Source: a candidate division BRC1 bacterium ADurb.BinA292 (GTDB lineage Bacteria > Sumerlaeota > Sumerlaeia > MVZB01). From it: a DNA stretch of 12,949 nucleotides. The stretch covers positions 1-12,949 of the forward strand of contig MVZB01000078.1 of assembly GCA_002068205.1 (NCBI GenBank), read 5' to 3'. How positions within the stretch are numbered: the stretch's first letter is position 1; the number at the start of each line of letters is the position of its first letter. Positions 7,369-12,949 of the stretch are shown here, in pieces. Made by a program: the position numbers and the translations under genes. The notes beneath the pieces are model-generated. The model was not told where the DNA came from, ran no database searches, and saw nothing but the letters and a program-made list of their open reading frames with translations.

Positions 7369-8121
7369 CTAGCGACCCGTCGGCACGAAAATCTGCTGGC
7401 CGGCGATCAGCCGCGCCCGTTCGGGCAAGTGGTTGGCCTGGCGGATCGCCCCGACGCTCGTCTTATAGTGGCTGGCGATCTGATCGATCGACTGGCCCTG
7501 GGTCACCTTGTGATAGATGCCGCTGCGGCGCGCGGCCTCGCGCGGTTCGGGCTGTTCGACGCGGACGGCGGGCCGGGGCTGCGCAGCCGATTGAGCCGCC
7601 GGCTGAGCCGCCGGGCGCGAGGGGGCGGGGGCCGGCGCCGCGACCGCGCGAGAAGAGCCCTTGCCGACGACCTTCAGCTTGGCCGTGGTGACCTGCTCGT
7701 TGACTTCCCGGGGCTGCGGGGCGGGCTCGGCCGGCGGGGCCGCCGCCACCCGGGCGGCCGATGCGATGCGCACGCCCTTGCCCTCCTCGAGGGCGTTCTG
7801 GATCGCGGTCAGGGTCTTCTGGGATTCCTGGAAGGCCTGTTCGAGGCGCAGGACGCGGGCCTCGAGCGCCTTGGTGGCGTTGGAGTCGGCGCCGCCGACG
7901 CCCCCCTGGCCCTCGGCGACCATGCGCGAGACCTGCTGGAATTCGGTGTCGAGCATCGAAAGCTGACGGCTCAGGTCCTTGAGCGACTCCTCGACGGAGT
8001 CGGTGCGGGAGACCTGTTCCTGGAAGGCGATGCTTTTTTCGACGCTTGGGCCGCACCCGGCCAGCATGCAGGCCAGCGCAACGGGCGCAAGCAGATGGAT
8101 CCTCAAACGCGACGGGTTCAT
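7369..8121 (-). CDS. LysM-domain lipoprotein with coiled coil
   Basis: This 250-residue lipoprotein starts at the ATG at 8121, with AAGGAGG five bases upstream. The frame stays open for another 93 codons, but that part has no ribosome binding site and would bury the signal peptide. The signal peptide ends in the lipobox LAGC with Cys23 as the lipidation site. Residues 27-115 are predicted coiled coil, rich in Glu, Gln, Leu and Ser, with a Gly-rich break near 61-68. Residues 120-198 form an Ala/Pro-rich linker, with repeated AQPAAQ-like units. Residues 202-247 are a LysM domain (YHKVTQGQSIDQIASHYKTS, then IRQANHLPERARLIAGQQIFVP). LysM binds the GlcNAc backbone of peptidoglycan, so the protein probably tethers the lipid-anchored coiled coil to the cell wall. 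It converges on argH. A candidate promoter lies far upstream, at 8376-8400. Confidence 0.88.
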   Translation of the reverse strand: MNPSRLRIHLLAPVALACMLAGCGPSVEKSIAFQEQVSRTDSVEESLKDLSRQLSMLDTEFQQVSRMVAEGQGGVGGADSNATKALEARVLRLEQAFQESQKTLTAIQNALEEGKGVRIASAARVAAAPPAEPAPQPREVNEQVTTAKLKVVGKGSSRAVAAPAPAPSRPAAQPAAQSAAQPRPAVRVEQPEPREAARRSGIYHKVTQGQSIDQIASHYKTSVGAIRQANHLPERARLIAGQQIFVPTGR

Positions 8122-8612
8122 GGGAACCTCCTTGTGGAACGGGAATCGATTGTGCGCGCGGTGCGCACCCGCGGGAAGAGACAGCGAACGTCGTGGAGGC
8201 TGTTTCGACGGGATCTGTGGGGTGAAGGCGGATTGGGGACCGCCGGGTAGGGTTTCCTCAGGTCGGAGCGTTGTGGGTGGCCGGTTAACCCCGTGATCGG
8301 AAGCGAAGTCGCCGATTGGGGGAAGGCGGGGACGGCGTGGGCCGCCCGCTATTGCGGCCATATCGACGATTAAGATGTGAACAATTGGTGGGAATGTCAA
8401 TCAAAAAAGGATGGGGGTGGGGGGCCGGGAGACCGGTGGTGTCGCTGCGCTCAACCCTCGGCTGCATTCTGGCCTCCCGGCGGGATGCGCGAACGGCCAG
8501 ACTCGAGGCATCCCGGCGAACGCGGGTCAAAGAATGACCGACGAGGGCGCCGGTCCCACACCGGCTGGTAGCCCCACATCGGTTGTTGTTCCACACCGAG
8601 CCGGCGGGGGGG
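8122..8612. other. Long intergenic region with repeat-like structure
   Basis: About 490 nt separates the LysM lipoprotein start from the stop of the SGNH protein (both on the - strand). The part next to 8121 is a long leader for the LysM gene. The part from about 8430 to 8605 has repeat-like features: an 8-bp inverted repeat (cgggatgc / gcatcccg at 8481-8488 and 8507-8514), a short hairpin CCCG/CGGG at 8512-8526, a GCCGGT/ACCGGC hairpin at 8549-8565, and three CCACA motifs spaced 18 and 17 nt. No ORF here has a ribosome binding site or a coherent protein. Confidence 0.5.
8376..8400 (-). promoter_or_regulatory. Candidate sigma-70 promoter for LysM lipoprotein gene
   Basis: A perfect TTGACA (- strand, 8395-8400) is followed by a locally AT-rich stretch with only partial -10 matches: CATCTT at 17 nt, or CTTAAT at 20 nt. 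It would give a leader of about 240 nt before the start at 8121. The -35 is good and the -10 is poor, so this is a weak call. Confidence 0.3.
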
Positions 8613-9812
8613 TCAGGTGCTGTGTGCTGGTTGGCGGGCGGGATCGCCGGGGGCCGCGGGGAAGCTGAGCAAGGTCAGACCGTCCAGGATGCCGTCGACC
8701 AGCCGGGCGACGCCGGCGGGGCTCAGATGGCAGATATCAATGAAATAGTCGCCGGAGTCGCCCATCCGCGCCGCCAGGTCGACGAGCGGGATGGCGTGAT
8801 CGCGCGCGACGGCGCGGATCACCTCGTTGTGGAGCGAGAGGCCCTTGACCAGTTGTTCCCGCCGGCCCCAGATGGAGACGGGCTGGGCGAAATCGGCGTA
8901 AAGCGGATCGGCGAAGGGGAGCCGGCGCGGGCCGTCGACGGTGGGCGGGCGGGCCTCGGCCCGGGCGATCGCCAGTTCGCGATCGTGCAGCAGGTCCTCA
9001 TCGGAGTAGCCGTCGGGCAGCCACCAGGCGTAGGTCAGGAGGAGCAAGGGGTCGCCGCGGCGCCGGGCGATGGCCGCGATTTCGGAGAGATTGGCCGCGA
9101 GGCTCGCCGTCGATTTGATGTCATCGCCGTGGATCAGATCCTCGGGGCCGGGCATGGCGTCGGGGGCGAGCGGTCCGCGCGGACGGAGCTGGCGCTCCAG
9201 CCAGAGCGGGGCGTAGCGGACCAGGAGCGGGAGGGCGCAGGCCCGGCTGAAGCCGCCAGCCGGGTGGCCGGCGAGCGCGTTGACCTCGCGATACCAGGGG
9301 ACGTGGTCATAATCGAGGCGGAAGCGGTCGGCGGGGGCATGGTTGGTGCGGAGCTCGTTGATCGCGTGGTAGACGACGACGGCGTCGAACCGCAACGAAT
9401 CCAGCCAACGGTATTTGATGAGGCTGTCGCGCGAGGCGTGCGACGGGCGGCCGAGATTCCAGACGCGAACGGGGCGATGCAGGCGCTGCTCGAGCGCCGC
9501 CTCGAGGTGGAGGGCGGGGCCGCCGTAATATTCGAACAGCACGGAGCCGCCCAGCAGCAGGACGTCGCAGGTGTCGGCGCCGGGGGGCGGGTCGGCGAGC
9601 AGGAGAGGACGCAGCTCGGGGTAGTAGGTCAGCGCGGCGAGGTCGGGGCGGGCCGCGGGCAGATGGCGGTCATAGACCAGCCAGAGGCGGGCGCCGGCCT
9701 CGAGCGCGAGGAGCAGGAGGAGGGCGGCGGCGAGGGCGAAGGCCGCCTTGCGCCGGCGCGAGAGGGGCCGGGGGGTAGGGCGCGCCGGAGAGGGAGGTGG
9801 CTGGCGCTGCAT
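8613..9812 (-). CDS. Membrane-anchored SGNH/GDSL-like hydrolase
   Basis: This 399-residue protein has a basic Pro-rich N-terminus, one membrane segment (about residues 23-47), and a periplasmic or extracellular domain. The SGNH blocks are recognisable: VLLLGGSV with Ser90 as candidate nucleophile, NLGRPS with Gly121, HAINELRTN with Asn152 as the oxyanion-hole residue, and FIDICHLSPAGVARL with Asp359 and His362 completing the triad (D-x-x-H). Such enzymes are esterases or acyltransferases, often acting on acetylated or acylated glycans, but the substrate cannot be read from sequence. The only early ATG is at 9812, with a modest GGAG about ten bases upstream. Its upstream region is divergent from the small membrane-peptide gene at 10111. 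No clear intrinsic terminator follows it. Family assignment is fairly sure and function is open. Confidence 0.78.
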   Translation of the reverse strand: MQRQPPPSPARPTPRPLSRRRKAAFALAAALLLLLALEAGARLWLVYDRHLPAARPDLAALTYYPELRPLLLADPPPGADTCDVLLLGGSVLFEYYGGPALHLEAALEQRLHRPVRVWNLGRPSHASRDSLIKYRWLDSLRFDAVVVYHAINELRTNHAPADRFRLDYDHVPWYREVNALAGHPAGGFSRACALPLLVRYAPLWLERQLRPRGPLAPDAMPGPEDLIHGDDIKSTASLAANLSEIAAIARRRGDPLLLLTYAWWLPDGYSDEDLLHDRELAIARAEARPPTVDGPRRLPFADPLYADFAQPVSIWGRREQLVKGLSLHNEVIRAVARDHAIPLVDLAARMGDSGDYFIDICHLSPAGVARLVDGILDGLTLLSFPAAPGDPARQPAHST

Positions 9813-10110
9813 GAATCAAGGGCTCCGCGTGGGGTGATCGGTTGGATGGCGGGCGAGAGGGATTGCGAAGGCGCTGGCGATCGCGATGGCGATGGCGATC
9901 CCGATCCGAATCGCGATTCGGAGGGTTCGGGGCCGGGGTCGGCGGGTCGCATGTTACTTTTCGCTCTCGCGCGCAGAATTAGCTAGCGTATTTCCGGCCC
10001 AAGGTATATTTGTCACACCATCGCGGTGGGTTCCGTAGTGCTGGCCCGTCGGGTGGTCCCCCAGCTCGAGGTGCGCGGAACCGTCACCCCACGTCAGGAG
10101 GAGAGATTTC
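9813..10110. other. Divergent intergenic region with palindrome
   Basis: About 298 nt between the SGNH gene (- strand) and the 68-residue membrane peptide (+ strand). It holds a hexamer array and an 18-bp palindrome (listed separately), plus an AT-richer stretch at 9950-10016 with a TATATT candidate -10 at 10005-10010 (no good -35). Promoters for both genes should lie here. AGGAGG at about 10096-10101 is the ribosome binding site of the + strand gene. Confidence 0.5.
9877..9922. repeat. GCGATC-type hexamer array ending in an 18-bp palindrome
   Basis: Five consecutive hexamers, GCGATC, GCGATG, GCGATG, GCGATC and CCGATC, run from 9877 to 9906. They lead into the perfect 18-bp palindrome tccgaatcgcgattcgga at 9905-9922. 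The position between two divergent genes fits an operator or protein-binding site. A simple-sequence expansion is the alternative. Confidence 0.75.
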
Positions 10111-10317
10111 ATGAGCAAGCCGGTCAAGATCGTGGTGATCGTCGTGCTGCTGGTCGCGGCCAGTTTTATTTTCTACTGGCAGCTAAAAGCGAAGAACCTG
10201 ATTGGTCGACCCGAAGCGCCCGCCCCCGGCGCCCCTGGGATGCCGGGGATGCCCCCCGGTTTCGCTCCGCCGCCCGGGACGACGCCGATGCCGCCGGCGA
10301 TGCCCCCGGCCGAGTAA
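10111..10317 (+). CDS. Small membrane protein with Pro/Met/Gly-rich tail
   Basis: This 68-residue protein starts at the ATG at 10111, with AGGAGG about nine bases upstream. Residues 5-24 form a single hydrophobic membrane segment (VKIVVIVVLLVAASFIFYWQ). The rest (34-68) is a Pro-, Gly-, Met- and Ala-rich tail with repeats such as APGMPGMPP and PMPPAMPP, probably extended and exposed outside the inner membrane. The clear ribosome binding site and the terminator hairpin at 10360-10396 just downstream support a real single-gene transcript. I recognise no family. The tail could be a flexible spacer or an interaction segment, but no function is implied by the sequence. Confidence 0.72.
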   Translation: MSKPVKIVVIVVLLVAASFIFYWQLKAKNLIGRPEAPAPGAPGMPGMPPGFAPPPGTTPMPPAMPPAE

Positions 10318-10351
10318 GCAGGGATGCCGCTCCCCGAATGGAGGGGGGCCG

Positions 10352-10406
10352 AAAACAAGCGCCACCTGCCGCGGCCGCAGGCCGTTGCGGGTGGCGTGTT
10401 CTTTTG
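10352..10406. terminator. Probable bidirectional intrinsic terminator
   Basis: A 10-bp stem (10360-10369 with 10387-10396, one wobble), with an inner CGGCC/GGCCG stem, is followed on the + strand by TTCTTTT. On the left it is preceded by gaaaacaa, giving a T-rich tail on the - strand. It sits between the + strand gene ending at 10317 and the - strand gene ending at 10428, so it probably serves both convergent genes. Confidence 0.75.
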
Positions 10407-10427
10407 GCGGCGCAGCGGAAGCCGGCG

Positions 10428-11378
10428 TCAATGGTCCTCGGCCGCTTCCTCGGCGGCGTCGCGCGCGCGTTTCGCCGCTTCGCGTTCCATCTCGGCGCGT
10501 TCGTCGGCGGCTTCATCGGGGTCGCTCAACTGTTTCGTGCGCCCCTGATCGGTCTGGTCGCGGCCGTACTGCTTGATCTTTTCGCCGAAACGGTTCAGGG
10601 CTTCGCCGACTTCCTCGGTGGCCCAGCCAGTGCCGGCGATGATGCGGCCGGCGATTTCCTGCAGTTCGGCCATGACGGGTTCATCGCGGATCTCCCGGCC
10701 GGTCTCGCGCGACCAGGCGCGGACGTTTTCGGTGGCGCCGGAGATCTGGCGGCCCAGTTCCACGCGCCAATGCTCGTCGTCGTCGGTGGTCTGGGCGGGG
10801 GTTGTTTCGACGTCGATCGCCAGCGGGGCGGGCGTTGCCACCGCGGCCGATTCGGTCTCCGTCGCGCGCTGGTCGTTGCGGACGATGCCCTCGCGCGTCT
10901 GGCGCTCCCGGACCATTCCCTCGGCGCGGCTCAGGTGATAGCGCGACAGCCCGGCATAGACCTTCGAATAGGCATCCTTAAACCGGTCGCCAATCTGGTC
11001 GCGCTCGATCTGGCCTTCCTGGACCTCATGGGCCAGTTTTTCCAGTTCCGCGATAGCCTCGCGGAGGGTCGCCTCGTATTCCCCCTCGGACCAGGCGGCT
11101 TCGTGGCTCAGGATAACCAGCGCATTGGTCAGGTGCTGGAGCGACGAATCCTTATCCTCCGCGATGTAAGCCTCGCGCGCCGCTTCCAGTTCCCTGTCGA
11201 TCGTGCTTTGGCCCGGATCGCCGGGTTCGTCGCTCAAGCCGTGGATGACTTCGTCCTCGGTCAGCTTGGATACCGCCCCGTCGGCCGGGGGGGCGGGGAA
11301 AACCTCCTGAACGGGCGGCTGGGCAGTGACTGCGGCCGTCATCAGGCAGAGTGGAATCACGCTCCATCGGATTGTCAT
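10428..11378 (-). CDS. Exported helical protein of unknown function
   Basis: This 316-residue protein starts at the ATG at 11378, with GAGGTG eight bases upstream. Residues 1-19 form a signal peptide (cleavage after VTA), so the protein is periplasmic or secreted. Residues 37-165 are mostly amphipathic helix, rich in Glu, Ala, Leu and Arg (for example EAAREAYIAEDKDSSLQHLTNAL), somewhat like a TPR or helical-bundle fold. A Thr/Ala/Pro/Asp linker spans about 170-200. A second helical part (204-275) and a strongly charged tail (285-316, mostly Glu, Ala, Arg and Asp, ending EEAAEDH) follow. It has no Cys lipobox, no further membrane segment and no catalytic motif I know. It ends at the bidirectional terminator at 10352-10406. 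I recognise no family. Confidence 0.8.
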   Translation of the reverse strand: MTIRWSVIPLCLMTAAVTAQPPVQEVFPAPPADGAVSKLTEDEVIHGLSDEPGDPGQSTIDRELEAAREAYIAEDKDSSLQHLTNALVILSHEAAWSEGEYEATLREAIAELEKLAHEVQEGQIERDQIGDRFKDAYSKVYAGLSRYHLSRAEGMVRERQTREGIVRNDQRATETESAAVATPAPLAIDVETTPAQTTDDDEHWRVELGRQISGATENVRAWSRETGREIRDEPVMAELQEIAGRIIAGTGWATEEVGEALNRFGEKIKQYGRDQTDQGRTKQLSDPDEAADERAEMEREAAKRARDAAEEAAEDH

Positions 11379-11550
11379 GGTTGGGACACCTCATCGTGGG
11401 ACATCGGCTGGCCGGGCATGGACGCGGCGAGTCCGCCCCGCGTTCCCGAAGGAAGCAGGGTGCGGGTAAGGGTTGATGCATGTCGCGTGCCAGAAGATAA
11501 GGCGGGCGAGGGGCAGGAGGCAGAAGGCGATGATGGGGCAAAGGAGCGGT

Positions 11551-11583
11551 TTTCGAGAGCCGAGGACGAGGGACGAGAGCCGA
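11551..11583. repeat. 33-nt dispersed repeat, copy 1
   Basis: This copy is identical over 33 nt to the one at 12875-12907. Its structure is ttt, then the 10-mer cgagagccga, then ggacgaggga, then cgagagccga again. This copy continues with a further gagccgg. Both copies are intergenic, one on each side of the isocitrate dehydrogenase gene. Confidence 0.9.
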
Positions 11584-11668
11584 GAGCCGGATTTTTTGGG
11601 GGGGCGGGGTGGGCTTTGACAATGCGGGGCTGAGTTGCCATGCTGAGGCAGCGGCCCGGAGGCCATAT

Positions 11669-11713
11669 TCTCCGACCCCAAAGATCTCAATCTCCGACCC
11701 AAAGCCCGGTCGG
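11669..11713. promoter_or_regulatory. Direct repeats and hairpin upstream of icd
   Basis: The sequence TCTCCGACCC(C)AAAG occurs twice, starting at 11669 and 11691 (22 nt apart, about two helical turns). The second copy overlaps an inverted repeat CCGACC/GGTCGG (11694-11699 and 11708-11713). It lies about 60-100 nt before the icd start, so it is a candidate regulator-binding site or leader hairpin. Confidence 0.45.
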
Positions 11714-11770
11714 GGTGAGCGCGGCCGCCGGCCGCATGGCCCAGCCTACTGACGCGCCAAGGATACCCGC

Positions 11771-12778
11771 ATGGCTCACACGATCTGTCTCATCCCCGGC
11801 GATGGCATCGGACCGGAAGTCACGCGCGCGGCGCAGGCCGTGCTGGAGGCGGCGGGGGTCGCGATCGACTGGCTAACGTTGCCGGCGGGCGCGACGGCGG
11901 CCGAGGAATATGGCGACGTGCTGCCGGCCAAGACGATCGAGGCGATCGAGCATTACCGGCTGGCGCTGAAGGGCCCGGTGACGACGCCGGTGGGGAAGGG
12001 GTTTTCGAGCGTCAACGTGCAGCTGCGCAAACGGTTTGCGCTGTATGCGGCGGTGCGTCCGGTCCGGTCGATGCCGGGGATCAAGACGCGCTTTGAGAAT
12101 GTAGAGATCGTCGTCATCCGGGAGAACACCGAGGGGCTGTATTCGGGGATCGAGAACGAGATCGTGCCGGGGGTGGTGCAGAGCTTGAAGATCGCCACGC
12201 GGCCGGCGTGCGAGCGGATCGCGCGATTCGCATTCAAATATGCGCGCGAACGCGAGCGCAGGAAGGTGACGGTGTTCCACAAGGCGAACATCATGAAGAA
12301 GAGCGACGGGCTGTTTCTGGAATGCGCGCAGCAGGCGCATGCGGAGATGGGCCAGGGGATCACGTTTCAACAACTGATCATCGACAACGGCTGCATGCAG
12401 CTGGTGCGCGACCCGACGCAGTTCGACGTGCTGCTGCTGGAGAATCTCTACGGCGACATGATCAGCGACCTGTGCGCGGGGCTGGTGGGGGGCCTGGGGG
12501 TGGTGCCGGGGGCGAATATCGGCGACGATTGCGCGATTTTCGAGGCGGTTCACGGCAGCGCGCCGGACATTGCGGGTCGCGGGCTGGCCAATCCGCTGGC
12601 GCTGATCATGAGCAGCGTGATGATGTTGAATTACATCCACGAGCTGGAAGCGGCCGAACGGATCAAGGCGGCGTATAACGAGATTCTGCTGGAGCATAAT
12701 CCGGAGAACCTGACGGCGGACATCGGCGGGACGGGGGGGACGGAGGATTTCGTGCGGGCGGTGATCGCGCGGCTGTGA
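11771..12778 (+). CDS. icd: Isocitrate dehydrogenase, NAD-type
   Basis: This 335-residue enzyme belongs to the isocitrate/isopropylmalate dehydrogenase family and decarboxylates isocitrate to 2-oxoglutarate in the TCA cycle. The ATG at 11771 follows AAGGA with a seven-base spacer. Motifs are IPGDGIGPEV (8-17); SSVNVQLRKRF (79-89), the S-x-N-x-x-L-R substrate loop typical of isocitrate rather than isopropylmalate enzymes; VRP with Arg96; VIRENTEGLYSGIE (115-128) with Arg117 and Tyr124; Lys171 in VFHKANIMKK; and the metal ligands Asp229 and Asp233 in NLYGDMISDL. The cofactor loop HGSAPDIAG has Asp266-Ile267, where NADP enzymes carry Lys-Tyr, pointing to NAD. The short length (about 335) and overall sequence resemble the mitochondrial IDH3 type more than the roughly 416-residue E. 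coli enzyme. It is flanked by two copies of the 33-nt repeat and stands alone. Confidence 0.9.
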   Translation: MAHTICLIPGDGIGPEVTRAAQAVLEAAGVAIDWLTLPAGATAAEEYGDVLPAKTIEAIEHYRLALKGPVTTPVGKGFSSVNVQLRKRFALYAAVRPVRSMPGIKTRFENVEIVVIRENTEGLYSGIENEIVPGVVQSLKIATRPACERIARFAFKYARERERRKVTVFHKANIMKKSDGLFLECAQQAHAEMGQGITFQQLIIDNGCMQLVRDPTQFDVLLLENLYGDMISDLCAGLVGGLGVVPGANIGDDCAIFEAVHGSAPDIAGRGLANPLALIMSSVMMLNYIHELEAAERIKAAYNEILLEHNPENLTADIGGTGGTEDFVRAVIARL

Positions 12779-12874
12779 GGGGCGGATGAGAGAGGCGATG
12801 ATAGCACGGCGGGGGCTTGTGCCGGCCAGGATGCCGGCGGTCGCAGGCGCTGGTTGATCTGGTGGACGGCTCGA

Positions 12875-12907
12875 TTTCGAGAGCCGAGGACGAGGGACGA
12901 GAGCCGA
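12875..12907. repeat. 33-nt dispersed repeat, copy 2
   Basis: Identical over 33 nt to copy 1 at 11551-11583, in the same orientation. It lies 97 nt downstream of the icd stop. Downstream of both copies the string gggctttg recurs, so the related region may be longer than 33 nt. Confidence 0.9.
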
Positions 12908-12949
12908 ATTCCGAGGCGGGCTTTGGGGGCGAATCGGCGGTTCACAAAC

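Larger units (their letters stand above)
11379..11770. other. Divergent intergenic region upstream of icd
   Basis: About 392 nt between the exported helical protein (- strand) and isocitrate dehydrogenase (+ strand). It holds one copy of the 33-nt repeat (11551-11583), a T6 run followed by a G-run at 11592-11604, and two direct copies of TCTCCGACCC(C)AAAG at 11669-11683 and 11691-11704, the second overlapping a hairpin CCGACC/GGTCGG (11694-11713). No coding ORF with a ribosome binding site is seen in it. Confidence 0.5.

Noticed and set aside
8122..8400. Upstream extension of the LysM lipoprotein by 93 codons
   Set aside because: It has no ribosome binding site and buries the lipoprotein signal peptide; AAGGAGG sits directly before the ATG at 8121.
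8583..9986. Long + strand frame across the SGNH gene
   Set aside because: It overlaps a gene with a recognisable SGNH layout and membrane anchor, and has no family resemblance itself.
11592..11604. T6 then G-run as an intrinsic terminator
   Set aside because: No stable stem ends directly before the T-run on the + strand.
10026..11633. Long + strand frame covering the small membrane protein and the helical protein
   Set aside because: No coherent domain; it runs through a terminator hairpin and opposite a gene with signal peptide and ribosome binding site.
11551..12907. CRISPR array from the 33-nt repeats
   Set aside because: Only two copies about 1.3 kb apart with a gene between them; no regular spacers and no cas genes.

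Overview
This is a GC-rich bacterial chromosomal segment. It carries nine well-supported protein genes plus two probable small ones. I see no rRNA, tRNA, CRISPR array, transposase or phage gene. Several proteins carry Sec-type signal peptides, lipoprotein lipoboxes or secretin domains, so the host is a diderm (outer-membrane) bacterium. Most genes have clear Shine-Dalgarno sites (GGAGG-like), and several predicted starts were moved to match them. The gene mix (PqqD-like protein, orphan secretins, anchored SGNH hydrolase, NAD-type isocitrate dehydrogenase) and intergenic repeats that look familiar from memory suggest a member of the Planctomycetota/PVC group or a related uncultured phylum. That placement is a low-confidence inference.

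Layout. 1-280: a small PqqD-like protein on the + strand, possibly continuing to the left. 306-533: a 75-residue very hydrophilic ORF on the - strand with a strong ribosome binding site. 595-638: a strong intrinsic terminator for the - strand. 686-4302: two tandem paralogous secretin-family proteins on the - strand, 62 nt apart; the downstream one has three overlapping EF-hand-like calcium loops inserted in its middle. 4609-5439: a lipoprotein (Ig-like plus PepSY-like) on the - strand, upstream of the secretins. 5841-7346: argininosuccinate lyase on the + strand. 7369-8121: a coiled-coil LysM lipoprotein on the - strand, converging with the lyase. 8122-8612: a long intergenic stretch with repeat-like structure. 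8613-9812: a membrane-anchored SGNH/GDSL-like hydrolase on the - strand. 9813-10110: a divergent intergenic region with five GCGATC-type hexamers ending in an 18-bp perfect palindrome. 10111-10317: a 68-residue membrane peptide with a Pro/Met/Gly-rich tail. 10360-10396: a probable bidirectional terminator. 10428-11378: an exported helical protein of unknown function on the - strand. 11771-12778: NAD-type isocitrate dehydrogenase on the + strand, flanked by two identical 33-nt repeats.

How the genes may work together. The lipoprotein and the two secretins share a strand and order and could form part of one envelope system, but no assembly ATPase, inner-membrane platform or pseudopilin gene is present, so they are orphan secretins here. 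Argininosuccinate lyase (arginine synthesis) and isocitrate dehydrogenase (TCA cycle) are stand-alone metabolic genes. The remaining proteins are mostly envelope proteins with no shared pathway visible. The features most worth follow-up are the calcium-loop insertion in one secretin, the C-terminal motif shared by both secretins, the dispersed 33-nt repeat and the palindrome at 9905-9922.
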